Assembly (NCBI GenBank): GCA_038025085.1
Contig: CM076153.1
Span: forward strand, 22,295,001 to 22,359,000
DNA length: 64,000 nt
Direction: 5' to 3'
Origin: Tetragonia tetragonoides
Lineage: Eukaryota > Streptophyta > Magnoliopsida > Caryophyllales > Aizoaceae
Within the stretch, counting starts at the first letter, position 1; each line of letters begins with the position of its first letter. Below are positions 46,401-58,261 of the stretch, one piece after another. The position numbers and the translations under genes were made by a program. The notes beneath the pieces were generated by a model. That model made no database searches. It saw nothing but the letters and a program-made list of their open reading frames with translations, and had not been told where the DNA came from.

Positions 46401-49400
46401 ACAGTCTGGGTTTGTCTCTCATCACATCTTATATTACCACCATCTAGCGTATCTGGTTTTAGGTTTCTTTTCTTTTTTGCCTCCACCTTTTTCTTTTCAT
46501 ATATTTGACTCTTAAATTTGTGGGATCTTTTTGTGCATCATCATTGCAGCCTCCTCGAGCAAAGCATTGCCATGACTGTGATAAGTGTGTTCTTCAATTT
46601 GACCATCATTGTGTTTGGCTCGGTACATGCATAGGCCAGGGTAATCATTGTCGATTTTGGTGAGTTAAAGGTCTTATGTTATTTGTTAAGTAATTCTTTT
46701 ATTCCTACTGCCCCTTTAAAAGAAAGATAAAAAATTATGCTATTCCTGTTGTAAAAAAGAAAAAAATGTATTTGAGCTGTGCCAATGGGTGGACAGTTGG
46801 AGAACTTCCTTGAGAGTATTTGATAGAGGAACAACTTCCATTACAGTGAGACCATCCATTAAAGTTGGTAGGATTTTAGTTCTACATTCACTCTTTTGTC
46901 CCCATGATGAATGATTCAATTGTGTTTATTCCATGCCTTTTAAGCATCTTGATATGTCAATAGAGGACCTGCCTCCATTGATCAACTGTCAAGAGAGGTT
47001 CATCCATTGAACCCAAGACTAGCTTGTGGAAGAGAACATATATTATCAGATAGTGCTGCGGATATCAGATGTTATGAACCTACATCCATTGTGTTTTGTG
47101 ATTTTCATCCTGTTAAATTGCAGTACTGAGGATGGAGGTTCCTTCTCTTTGCCTTGTTTTTTTCCATCACAACGTTTTAATTCAATCTGCATCCTGTCTT
47201 TAATGCAAATTTTTTTCTTATCATTTTTATTTTATTTGTATCCCAGTCTCAAGAGCTTGTCTTAGTTAGTGACCTAACTCATGGTTAAGGCCTGAAGATG
47301 GCACAATGTGCAAATAAGGACTTGATGCTTCAAGAGGCACAAATCAGGACCACAAACCTGTTGCAGCCGGTTGAATAAGCTGGCGTAAAATGGGTGGAGA
47401 AGCGCGAGAAAGTGAAAAGTTGAAATCCCCCCCCCCCCCCCCATGAAGACTCCCAACTCTGTTTTGGCATTTTAGGAACACCCACAAAATCAAGAAACAC
47501 AACAGCCTTTCACTAACAATGAATCCTTTTCCATCGTCAAATTCAAACAATTATACAAACATTTCAACCTAACAGTTTCTCTTTGGTTGTAAAGAGAAAA
47601 ACAATGAGAAAGCTTTCCAAAAGAGAATTAAATCCTCTAAAAAGGTTCTACAAATGCAAAAATTACAGACAAGTGAATGGTTATGAATTTTTATAGTTGA
47701 TTGATCATCCCCTTTGCGAGGAAGCTGCAAACTTAAATGTGAGACTATTGAATTCAAACTCACAACATGAAATTTTAATTTCGACCACTATGTACTGATA
47801 TGCAAGATGAAACAAAATTTATGGACAAAAAAAGGAACTCAAATATGGAAGCGTATTTACCTGTTAAGTTGATGAGGTCCCCACTAAAAAAAATGAAAGA
47901 TTCTGAACTGGGCCCCTTCTTATTCCTCGTACTCTTGAGAAGGGTTCTTTTCATCGTCTGTTGCCAATATCTCGTCCAGGAAGAACTGAAGTCTTCAATG
48001 GAGTTTTATTCTCATAAACACGGGGGCATAGGCGTCATTTCACATTCCCACTTTTGGCTGGTTTCAACAGATGAAAAGACAAATTTGAATTAAATAACAG
48101 AGAGAGAAAAAGCATGGAACTGGTGGGAATGTGAAACGAAGCTTATGCCATGTGTATATTTGTATAAAACCCCATTGAAGGCAACACCTCTTTGGCTCGA
48201 TCATAAAATGGTGATGGAAGAGGATGAAACAAGAGAGCCCTTTTTGGGAGTAGGAGGAAGAAGAAGGGAACCAGTCCAAAATATTCCATTGCATTTACAA
48301 GGGAGTAGGGACTTTAACTTAGCAGATAAATCTGATGCCACTTTTGAATTTCTTTTTGTGTTTTGTCCATGATGTATGTACAGTGGTCAAAATTAAAAAT
48401 TCGTGCTGTTAGTTTGAATTCAATAGTCTCACACTCTTTTGCAGTTTCAACAAAAAGAGAATGATTAATCAACTGATAAAATTCAGTATTCATTTGTTGT
48501 AGTTTTTTCATATGCAGAACATTCCCATAAGATTTAATTCTGTTTTCGAATGCCTTCTCCTTGTTTTTGCTTTACAATAAAAGATAGGAAATTGTTGGGT
48601 GGAGTCGTGAAGATGTCTGAGTTACTGTTTGAATTTGATGAATGGGAAGACATTGATGGCGATGGGCTGTTGTGCTGGATGATTATGTGGGTGCTCCTGA
48701 TGGCTACTTGAGCCAAAACAGCGTTAGAAGTCTATTTTTATAAGCAACGGAGGGAAGTCCTTAATGAGTCGTTGTTAAAATAATGGGGAAGCAATCTCAA
48801 TTAAAAAAATAGAAACAGGAAAATCATGCTGGCAAACAATTTCCTTAGAGAAGATTCTAGCAATGTGAGATACATTGACAATCTTGCTACGAAGAATAAA
48901 ATGTGTCATGTCATAAAACATTAAAACCTACCCATGAGGAGTTGAGGACCAAAATTGAATCATGACTTCTAGCACTGCAGGGGATTCCTAGCACAAAGTC
49001 CTTAGGTCTTTCCACCGGAAGTTTGAATTGGCTAGAGCATAGTTCCCCGCGTTTATATTTCTCTCTTTGCTAAGCTGACGAGGGAGACACCTGGAAACAA
49101 CTCTTTCATCATCTTTCTCAAAAATGGCAAAAAGAAAATGGTCTGGCCACAAATTATATGAAAAGTTTCAATAATATTAAATAAGTAGTTTATTTATTCC
49201 AAGCATATGCGTGTTTATAATGTTTTGCTTGTTTTCCTAGATAGTAGTTTACTTTTACGGCTACTTCCACAGCTCTTACTTGCTCTCCAAGCTAGTATAC
49301 TTAAAATACTTGGAAGGCATGTATTTTGGCCAAAAAAACATATGGCTGAAAAGCATGTCAATTAGAAAGCTTAATGCCCTTAATTTCTCTCTCCCTGACT

Positions 49401-52400
49401 TCCTGTTTCCCGTCTCTGTTTCCCTTCTCCCTTTTATCCCCTGTATGTCTTTCCCTTTGTCCTCGATCAACTTGGTATCAGAGCATGCTTAATCCTCAGA
49501 ACTGCTGCAAACTTTCATCCGCAAGCCCCAAAAATTTAATTTGAAGTTGTTCAAGAGAAAGATAAATGCCCAGCCTCAGATTTGCCATAAGAAGAGTAAA
49601 CTACTAGCTAAGAAAATAAGCTTGGTATAAAATAATTCACTTATTTATCCTCATATCCTATTTTCAGTTTTTAGTTTTTACATTTATATATAAAGTCCTC
49701 AAATACTTTTGTAATCCGTCACTGAGCTTCAAGCTTTCCTTAGGCTCCGGGATGTCACAAAGATCAAGAAAATGACTATATGACTTTCAAGAAATTAAAT
49801 AGTCCAAGTAAATCAAGAGTAAAATGTTACTAGTTTAAGAAAGATGACATTTACGGGTTTGCTAGAATGGATAGAAGGGCATTTATATTAGAATAAACGA
49901 GTAATTATTGTGAATTAGGGCTGGGAGCAATGACTGCCTTCCCACCTTCCCCCCCGAGACAGAGGTTCAACTCTCATCTCCATCAGTTGAGACTTGAGAT
50001 TCCGTTTATCCCCCCTTTCCCTTGAGCCGGTTGGACTCCTTACCAACCTTAAAGAAAGGAGTAACCATTTCTGAGTATAATTTCTCAATAATGCATGTAA
50101 ACAATTGACAATCCAATGTAGTAGGGTATCACCTCCAGGTCCTCCAGAAATACTCAGTAACACCAGTCAAGTATTTGATTCTATGCTTGTGAAGTGTCTT
50201 TCACATTCATAATGGATGGATGAAATGAAAGTTCCCTCTAGAGTGACAATTTGAATTGGCCATCAGGTAAAATGAAAAAGGGGGTAGATTTTGCACAACT
50301 ACTAGAAGTTTGTATCTCTTGTGATCTGATTGTGTGACTGTGTATACAGTCAGTTGTACCTTAACTCATATTTGGTTTAATAAAATCTTTATTTTACCCA
50401 ATAAAAAGGGGGTAAAATTTTGTAGTACATAATAACACTGATGATGTTTCCTTAAGGATTTTCATGTTTTATTTATTCTTATTGCATAGCCAACCAGATA
50501 TTTTTGTTACATTTGTAGGTGGTATATCTGTGAAGAAACAGCATTGGGCCTCTGGACTGTTATTTTGTATATTACATATCTCAAGGCTAACATATCAAGA
50601 TCTTGGTATTTTCTTTCCCTCTTTCGAATGTGGTGGTAATATGTAGATTTTCTTTTTGCTGGCAGCTAAAATTTATTTTGTTTCTTCCTTTTCTAATGTT
50701 TCTTTATTAGTTGACAAGTAGTTGATGGCTTTCACATTCAGTGTTGAAACTGTATCTTTTCAAAGTTTATTAAAAAGAATTAATCCCTTGAAAATCAGGT
50801 CACCCCTTTGTCCCCTCAATGATATGGGATGTTTGGCATAAGGAAAAAAAAAACAAAAGTTCAGTTTAAGTTTCCCATAGTGAGTTGTTGGGAAATAAGG
50901 GGAGAAAGAGGGGGGGGGATTAGTAGTCCTATTATTGTGGTAATTGCAGTGACTTGTTCTAGCATTAAGTACAATTTGTTTTATGTTGATGTATTTGTTC
51001 AGTGAGTAATTCTCAAATCATTTTGTCAGGTGGATGGATGCGATCATGATAACGCTGCTAGTTAGTTTGTCAATATCCTTGGTTTTTCTTGCGCTTTTGC
51101 TACTATTTCACAGGTATTTCTCCCCTTTAGTGCTTCTTGTAGCCCCTCGCAACTGTTGGTAGAGCGTGTAAAGTTTCATGACTCAACTTGATCTCTCCTT
51201 TCTTCCCCGTTTTCAATTAGCTCCTTTGCTACTTTATGAGCAATTCTCCTCCTTGAATGTTTGTATTGTACTTGCATGCTATTGTTGCCTGACTTTGAGA
51301 CCCAGCTTAGTAGTCAGATGTACAGATTTTGCGAAAACCGAAGTTTTTTTTTAGTCGTTGAAAGACAAGTATTTAATATTGAATTATACAGCATGATTGC
51401 ACTAGCTGCCATTTGATAGTAGTCAAAATTCATGAGGAAGCAGTCAAGTACTGTTTGTTTAGCATGCTCCACCGCTGTAAGCTATTTGACATTTGTACTT
51501 CAATCGCGTTTATGTATTGGTGCTTGAAAAAAAAAAATACTACATGAGCTAATTAACCAACCAAATGCGGTGTTTCCTTGCGTGTTCCAGCTCTCTGATT
51601 TACATGATGCTATTGTGGCAGAGTTCCATTCTGAGTAGTAGGGTTCTTGAAACGCTCCCCATGATTGGGAGATGAATGAGTTTACGGCCTTACTTGCCTT
51701 GTTAAAGACAGTTTAGTTTTCAGAGGTTGATGATTCAATGGATTGGGAATGCTTCGGGGGAGTTTTCTTGCAAGTCCTTTCAGCATTTGGGTGTGCGTGT
51801 GCCTCTTCCTCAATTTCCCTTAGCCGACCTCATTAGGATGGCTAAGGTGCCCCTTAAGGTGCGTGCGTTTGTGTGGACTCCTCTAGTTATGGTGAATACT
51901 ACTGATCTGCGTCAGAGGAGTAGGCTAGGGATTGCTCTTTTGCCGGATTTATGTGTCCTTTGTCGGGTGAGTAGTGAGACAGCTTTACATTTACTTGTGA
52001 TTTTGGCCGTCGCGTATGGGATAGATTGTTTGGTATTTTTGAGGAGGAATGGTTATCCCCTTCTAGTGTGGCGGAAAGCGTTTCAGAGTCTGGGAGGAGG
52101 AAGGAGATGAGTTACTGTGGTGTAATGCTGTGTTTGCGATTTTCTGGTGTCTTTGGCTGGAAAGAAATGCATGGGTCTTTGATGGGATGAGTGGGTGACC
52201 ATCTCAGTAAACATGCTTTGGGATAGAGTCACTTATTTAGTATCTTTATGGGCTAGGGCCTCAGGGGCATTTAGGGGTTATTCTATTACTACAGTCCAGC
52301 ATAACTGGGCTAATATGTAATAGTTTCTCCTTGAGGACATCTTGATCTTGCTTGCTGTTTTCTTTGATACTTCATTAATATAAAAACTCTCTATATCCCA

Positions 52401-55400
52401 AAAAGTATATATGTATCAACTCAAGGTTATCCTTCCGGCCTATGGTGAATGGCTATCCAACCCTGCAATAATGATCTCTTGTGACCTGATGCTCACCGAT
52501 TCACCATTATTGAATATTTTTTTTCAAAGGACCATTATTGAATAATATATAACAGGGGTAGGCTTAGTACAATCCCTACAAAGTCTTGGATGATTTACTT
52601 GCCAAAGAGGAGCTATGACTAGTTTTGAGCGAAAGAAGGATTGGGTTGGGGAAACAATGTTGTTTGGGTGAATTACTCTAGAACTACATGTAATATAATA
52701 TTACAAAATCAACGCTAACTATTCTCATGAGTAAGGTTGGATATGTCTGGACCTGTGGGATCTGCATTGGGTTGTTGTTACTGTGGACTTGTCATCAATT
52801 TGGGAAGTCTCAATTGATGAAGTTGGGTTGGATTGAGGATATTATATATTCAATTAGTTTGTTGGGGGGAGGGGGGATTGTGGTACCACATTAAATGGAC
52901 ACATCAGATTTGAGAAGAGAGTGGGCCCAATATGAGGCTCTTGGAATGGTTATTCTGCAACAAGAGATCTTCCTTCTTGAGAGGAAGGCAAACGGCAATT
53001 TATTGCGTCAGTTTATGAGTGAAAATGTGGTTACAATTTCAAAGCTTCAGCATCAGATCAAGTGCATAGTAGAACACTTGATTTTAAATAAGTACTTGGA
53101 TGTACGTGATTCTTCGTCTTTTTATTGCCAAAACGATGCAAATCTTTTAGAAACGGCCAGGTTTGACACTAAACATGTGGTCATGTTCGGGCATTGTAGC
53201 AGAAATGTAAAATACGAGTAAGTAACGTTTGGCGGATTAGGAGCTATTGTTAGTCTTATGATTAAAATTTCACATTTGCCTTATCGTGGATTCTTAGCAT
53301 CCTTCTTGAAATCTCCTTTGGTGGGTTGAAACAGGCGGTTTGGGGACTCAAAAATGGTGTGGAAGCAGCACGGGCTTGCAGACAACCCAATTCCATAGAA
53401 GGAGCAAGGGGTGCGAGATATGTGCCAATTTTTTTTTCTTGAGATAAGAAAAATATGCAAAACCAAATTACAGCAAAGAGCACAAGGTCTCTACGGGTAG
53501 TTTAGTTACAAATTTGACCAATTCCTTTGGACCTCAGCAATAGAATTGCTATGAAAAGCTTGTGCCAAACACACCGCAACATAGCATTATACCAGGTTTG
53601 AGGCAGCAGAGGAGACTGGGAGTGCTTTGTCACCTGATATGTGTTGGGTTTGCAGGTAGTAGTGAGAAATCGGCACATCTTTTTCTGTGGTGTGAGGTGG
53701 CCTATAGCTTTCGGACTAGATTGTGTTTTGGAGAGGTGGGTTTACCCTTCCAGTGTTGAGGTGTTCTATGGATGTGTTTTCTGAATTTTGGGGGTGGGAA
53801 GGAGAGGAAGTTGTTGAGGCGTAATGCTTATTTGCGATTTTGTGGTGCATCTGGCTGGAGAGGAATGCACGTGTGTTCATTGGAATCAGTTCCTCCTGCA
53901 ATGCTTTGGGAGAAGGTTACCTACTTAGCTTCTATAATGGACTAAGGCTGCGGGGGCTTTCCGGGGTTATACTATTACTGATATCCAACAGAATTGGGAC
54001 AATGTGTACATGTTTGATTGTAGAGGATTTATTATCCTCTCTTCTGCTGTACTTTTGACATTATATTTTTACTTTAAAAATCATAACATTGTGCCAAAGC
54101 GATTTCTGTGCATATGGATTTTCGCTGCATAAGTTGTGGCTCCGTTCCATGGGTGGCTGTTGGATCCAAGTGTTTGCTGTTCTAGTGTACCACTTGATGT
54201 GTTTTTCCTATTGTTTTTATGAACATTGCATAGACTTACTGACGTAGGATTGGAGGAAGAGAAGAAATTCAAAGAGTTTTAAGGGGAAAAAGAGAAAGTG
54301 GAATATAAAAATTGAAACAAAAAAAGCACCCGAAAGGGAATTTAGAGGATATAAAGGGAGCAAGGAGCAATAAATTTTTGTAGTTGATGTCTAAAATAAT
54401 ACTTCACATAAGCTTAAACAGTGCTAAACTGTATCCAATGCATACCAAAATAAGAGAAAAAACCTAGGGAAGTTTTCCGTGAAGATGTTAACTAGTTGGA
54501 AATAGTTAAACTCAGGTTCTGTAAAAGCAACAGCAAAACGAAACCCAAATTGCTTTATTATGTGTCGAATGCCTAATATATGTTGTTAGCCACTTGTATT
54601 CAGGATTCCCATCAGCTACGATGGTTGTGTTCTTTTTCACTGGACTGGACTAAACTGGACTGAACTCCACTAAAAAGAATAGTAATCTGTGAGAGAAAAA
54701 GTAAATCACATCACATCACTGAATTAAACTCCATTTAACTGAACTGAACCAAATTCCACTGAACTGAACTGAACTAAACTCCATTTAACGTAACGTAACT
54801 TAACTGAACTGAATTCGTTACTAAGTGGAAAAGAACACACCCTATAGATGTCAAAGGATTGATGCCATATAGGTTTTCCTCTTTGTCGTCCCTTTACCTT
54901 CTGTCGGATATTAAACCAAGAGCTTGCTACCTACCTCTTATTATACACTTTTCCTGTGTTCAATGATTAAATTATGAGGGCGTAAGCTTCTCATGTATGG
55001 TTTAAGCTACAGGCTTATGGCATTTTCTCCTTGCTGTAATTTTGCTTCCACTAAAGATGATTAAATCATTTGATATTTTGCTACATGGATACTCATTGGA
55101 GGACTGGACTTAGCTGTCCTCTTTTATTTCCATCATAATTGTTGGGAAACTATTCACTCGCTTGATGATTGTTTGTGACTTGACTTGTGAGTCAAGCTGC
55201 AGAGTCCACATTCATAAAGAGGAGAAATATGGATGTATAAGCTTAGCTTTCTGTACCACTGCAGATGTCTATGATTTTTAAAAAACAGACATCTGCAATG
55301 GTACAGAACCAAGCTAAGCTTATACATACATCATCATTTGATTTTCTCTTTCTACACATTTTGGCTACACACAACCAAGAGTTTTACAAACAATGATGAT

Positions 55401-56863
55401 GTTAAGTGGCTGGAGTGGACAACACGTTGGGTTGCTTGTATGATCATACCAGGGAGATCTTTATACTTTTGGGACAGTGAGATTATTGCTTTGCATTAGA
55501 TGCTGTCTTTGGTTATCTGGTGCTTATGATAAAGGGTGAATTTGCTCTTATAAATATCTAGAGAAGCTTTCATCTGATATAAAATGATGCTAGTTTCGTT
55601 TCCATCAGTCATAAGCTGCTGGTGGTTTTCCGAATATCAGCGACAGTTAAATAGTGCACCCTTAATAGGGGGAGCTGCTATAAAATCTTCTCATGTGAAA
55701 GCTAGGATGAAAAGGTTATTGAGTAATGTTTTTAATAGAGAAAGGATGTTTCATAAGCTAAATGTGGCAAGGTCGTTAAATATTAATTGATACATAATTT
55801 ATTGAGTGTATATGATGTTTGCTGCCTTCTTTACCCTGTGACTGTCTTCAAAACACTTTGCTGGTAAATCATTATTCAATTTTTTCTTGCTGTCTATATG
55901 CTGAGATTTCTGCTAGTTATAGTTCTCAGAATCTTATTATGACGTCAATGTTCTGCAGTTACCTTGTTTTGACGAATCAAACTACCTATGAGCTTGTAAG
56001 ACGTAGACGTATCCCATACATGAGGTCAGTACATCACTCCTCTTTTAAGCTGTGTCATATTCATATATCTGTTGCAATATGCCTCTGAAATAATGATGAT
56101 TGAGGTGGTTAAACACTACAAAATGTTGATGATTAGAAACTACTTAGGCTGTAGTCTGAAGAGTCCTTTCTAGTAATTTTAGTTGTCAGCATGCCCAGTT
56201 CCCCAGAACACCATCTTCGAGTTGACAAAGAGGTTGATGATTGCACCACATGTTATTTAGACTTTGGAGTACTTTAACATCAACATTTAGGACCGGAAAG
56301 GACAAGTAATTCTTTAATGAGACTCGTGTGCAATGTTTTAGGATCAAGCACTTGGAGAGGTGTCATTTTTATGGGGTTAGTGTTAAAAGTGTGATACTGT
56401 GGTGAATATATAAAATAGTGTTGTGTGATTGTCCGACATTTAACACTAATGTCAGCTAGGAAAGTCTTCCGTTATTAAGCTTTCCGGCGAAATGCATGCT
56501 AAAATCTGTGCCAAAGGCTGTTGTGTTTTTTGACACCACCATGTTTGGAGTCTTGTGATCTTTGTATATCCAATTAATACTACGGAAATTATTATTTATG
56601 TAGCAATGTAGTATAACTTTTCTATGGTTGTGATTCTTGTTCTAGATCCATGAATGTTTTAACTATATAAACTTTAAATGGAATGCAGAGGGATTCCAGA
56701 ACGGGTATATCCTTTCAGCAAAGGACTCTGCAGGAATCTATACAACTTCTGTTGTGCTCCAAGGGGCATATACAAATTGGAACCTTTGCCAACGGCTCAA
56801 GAACTTGAAATCATGAGCAGACCGCTTGCGTGTTCAGAGGTTTTATGCTGCCGTTGTTGTTGA
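43409..56863 (+). CDS. PAT10: Protein S-acyltransferase 10 (DHHC palmitoyltransferase), 11 exons, complete
   Basis: The enzyme attaches palmitate to cysteines of target proteins at Golgi and vacuolar membranes; in Arabidopsis PAT10 acts on tonoplast traffic of calcium sensors. Exons: 43409-43496, 43576-43693, 44382-44456, 44559-44630, 44769-44906, 45488-45521, 46550-46659, 50519-50605, 51030-51113, 55959-56024, 56689-56863. They sum to 1047 nt (348 residues plus stop), close to 340 in Arabidopsis, and all junctions are GT-AG. Seen in the protein: a conserved N-terminal CLSDPVRRSSL, membrane spans near 39-55, 71-87, 214-232 and 245-267, a Cys-rich domain with CTYC (168-171), HCHDCDKC and catalytic DHHC at 193-196, the TTYE motif at 277-280, and a Cys-rich tail LCCRCC. 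The large introns 7 and 9 hold repeats. The neighbour RNE converges on it. Confidence 0.95.
45870..45893. repeat. (CT)n tract in PAT10 intron 6
   Basis: A short pure CT run in non-coding sequence. Confidence 0.9.
46200..46350 (-). mobile_element. Possible SINE in PAT10 intron 6
   Basis: The minus strand reads GGATAGCTCGGTCGCTAACC, like an RNA polymerase III box A, and about 35 nt later GGAATTTGAGTCTTA, a degraded box B. A conserved-looking tail with GGGGTATCCTTGG follows. No target-site duplication was identified. Confidence 0.35.
47430..47443. repeat. Poly-C run
   Basis: A run of cytosines at the outer edge of the left arm of the inverted duplication. Confidence 0.8.
47450..48740. repeat. 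Long inverted duplication in PAT10 intron 7, ~640 bp per arm
   Basis: The plus strand of about 47450-48085 and the minus strand of about 48740-48095 align throughout by eye at roughly 70% identity with small gaps. Paired landmarks include CTGTTTTGGC (47459 and minus 48725), TCAAATTCAAACA, AGAATTAAATC, GTGAGACTATTGAATTCAAA and TTTCACATTCCCAC. The arms face each other with only about 10 bp between. Short ORFs occur in both arms but none spans an arm. The parent sequence is not recognised. Confidence 0.75.
48735..48748 (-). promoter_or_regulatory. TATA-like box at the outer end of the inverted duplication
   Basis: Minus-strand CTTATAAAAATAG lies at the outer edge of the right arm. It would promote transcription into that arm and on through the palindrome. 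It is not matched in the left arm, which has a poly-C run there. Confidence 0.3.
49920..50050 (+). mobile_element. Possible SINE fragment in PAT10 intron 7
   Basis: GAGGTTCAACTCTCATCTCC resembles a polymerase III box B with its downstream region, and a GCTGGGAGCAATGACTG stretch lies at a box A distance. The match is weak and no target-site duplication was found. Confidence 0.25.
51600..52330 (+). pseudogene. LINE 3' fragment (zf-RVT) in PAT10 intron 9
   Basis: An open stretch from 51727 reads [31 protein letters not shown] and the zf-RVT core [15 protein letters not shown]. After a frameshift near 51995, the downstream part reads like the tail seen in the second fragment at 53.8 kb ([10 protein letters not shown] against [10 protein letters not shown]). 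It has no RT or endonuclease and is a 5'-truncated or decayed copy, sense to PAT10. Confidence 0.7.
52895..53221 (+). CDS. Hypothetical 108-codon ORF in PAT10 intron 9
   Basis: The ORF is unrecognised. It is an ATG-initiated frame with mixed composition and a helical, charged look ([34 protein letters not shown]). It lies between two LINE fragments and has no upstream promoter element that stands out. It could be a fragment of an unidentified gene or element carried with the repeats. Chance is also possible at this length. Confidence 0.2.
   Translation: MDTSDLRREWAQYEALGMVILQQEIFLLERKANGNLLRQFMSENVVTISKLQHQIKCIVEHLILNKYLDVRDSSSFYCQNDANLLETARFDTKHVVMFGHCSRNVKYE
53560..54060 (+). pseudogene. 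Second LINE 3' fragment (zf-RVT) in PAT10 intron 9
   Basis: The zf-RVT-like [19 protein letters not shown] is followed after a frameshift by [12 protein letters not shown] and a tail ending near the TTGTAGAGG...CTGTACTTTTGAC region. It is colinear with the fragment at 51.6-52.3 kb, so both come from one LINE family, but they are too diverged to be a recent tandem duplication. Confidence 0.65.
54623..54842. mobile_element. 220-bp MITE with ACTGA-type repeats, PAT10 intron 9
   Basis: The ends are inverted: GGTTGTGTTCTTTTTCACT on the left and, on the minus strand, GGGTGTGTTCTTTTCCACTT on the right. The interior is built from ACTGA, ACTAA and ACTGG pentamers. No target-site duplication was clear. 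Confidence 0.7.
55232..55329. ncRNA. Candidate miRNA-like hairpin in PAT10 intron 9
   Basis: The 5' arm (55232-55270) and 3' arm (55287-55329) are inverted copies with one mismatch and one 3-nt bulge around a 16-nt A/T-rich loop. Shared blocks are ATGTATAAGCTTAGCTT, TCTGTACCA and TGCAGATGTCT. The foldback of about 98 nt has the size and pairing of a plant miRNA or young hairpin precursor. It could also be a small palindromic MITE. There is no evidence of expression in the sequence. Confidence 0.5.
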
Positions 56864-58261
56864 CATTGTGGGCGATGTACTTTTTCAGTTTGTTGGGCAA
56901 CATTGTAAATGTTCCGGAATCTTGGTGGCCTATATGGTTACCTTGTGGTTGAGAAATGAAAAGCACCCATATATAGAAAATACTGTTGTGTCATTTGGGC
57001 TGGTTTGAATTTTTTTTGAGTTTCCTAGCCGATGAGATCCATTAGCCAGATTTATTATGTTGCACTGTCCATCTATTTAATTCCAAGGGTGGGATACCAG
57101 TAATCGGAAGAAAATTTATGTTGAGAAATTATCTAGCAGTCAACCACAGGCTAATATAGCAACTCATCAACTTGTTGGCTGATGGCTATGGCTGACTTCC
57201 TTTTTTTTTTTTGGGCTAGTGAAGAAGAGGGTGCAAGTGAATGGCGATTAGAGTCACTTTCTCGCTACGTCATATTTGGACTCTCATGTTCAATAGCAAA
57301 CATTCAGACTAGCTAAACAATTAGTGCAAGCACTAGTACCGTCAACATAGACCCAACAAGGGGCTATGGCTAACTAGTATGTTGATTGTTGACCATACAC
57401 AATAAGCTTGGGTATTAAGTTTCTGGATTTTGCCTTTTTAGTAATGAACTGGCGATAACTAAAATCCCTTTTATAAAATGGGTTTCAATCAGTGACCGAG
57501 CTAGCTCAAATAAAGAAATATTACATCATTCATGACCACTGACATGTAATCCTTTCATTAAATTCCCTATTTCAATAATAAATGGGTTTCAAGCACAGGT
57601 CCTTGACCTCGGGTGATGTGTGAATCGGTGATTGGTTAGGTTTTGATAAATACTTTTTCTAAGTTGAAAATAGTTTATTTAAGTCCCAATCTACAAGCTT
57701 ATTTTTCTTGTCCACATCACATACGTAAGCTATCCGGTGAGTAGATAACAGCCCAACCGGGATCTCGACAGCCTTCTCTACCAAAACTTTGTTTCTGGTA
57801 CATAAAAAATTACAACGATTTACATGTAAACATCAAACCATAGTCAGCTTCCCTATACAATTATTGCCATGTCACTACCTCGAGCCATGATCAAAGACCA
57901 AGCTAGCCCGAAACTGCCAATGTTGCTAATCTCAATTCTTCATAACGAAAATCTGTTAGAAAATTTCTCTATTGCTCTGATCTCAGTGAATATCCAAATC
58001 CGGTGAGGGTTGTTACTGCTCCATGTATACCCTTGCAGGTAGGAAGAATGTAATGGCTAAGATGCTGAACTTTCGTTTCCTCTAGTCTCAGTTTTCCAAT
58101 CGATGCAGCATGAAACCCCTTGAGTAATTGGTTGAAACACCGATCTGCTCGTGGCCATCTGTTTGACTTGTCAGCTGCCACAGCCATTCTCTACTGCTCA
58201 AAGCAGCCAAGTTACCTCAAAAATCCCACCACCATGCAGCCATTCTGTCTTTCAACTTCCA
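56864..58261. other. Intergenic region between the PAT10 and RNE 3' ends
   Basis: The two genes converge, so this 1.4 kb must hold both 3' untranslated regions and polyadenylation sites. No other gene is supported. Confidence 0.6.
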
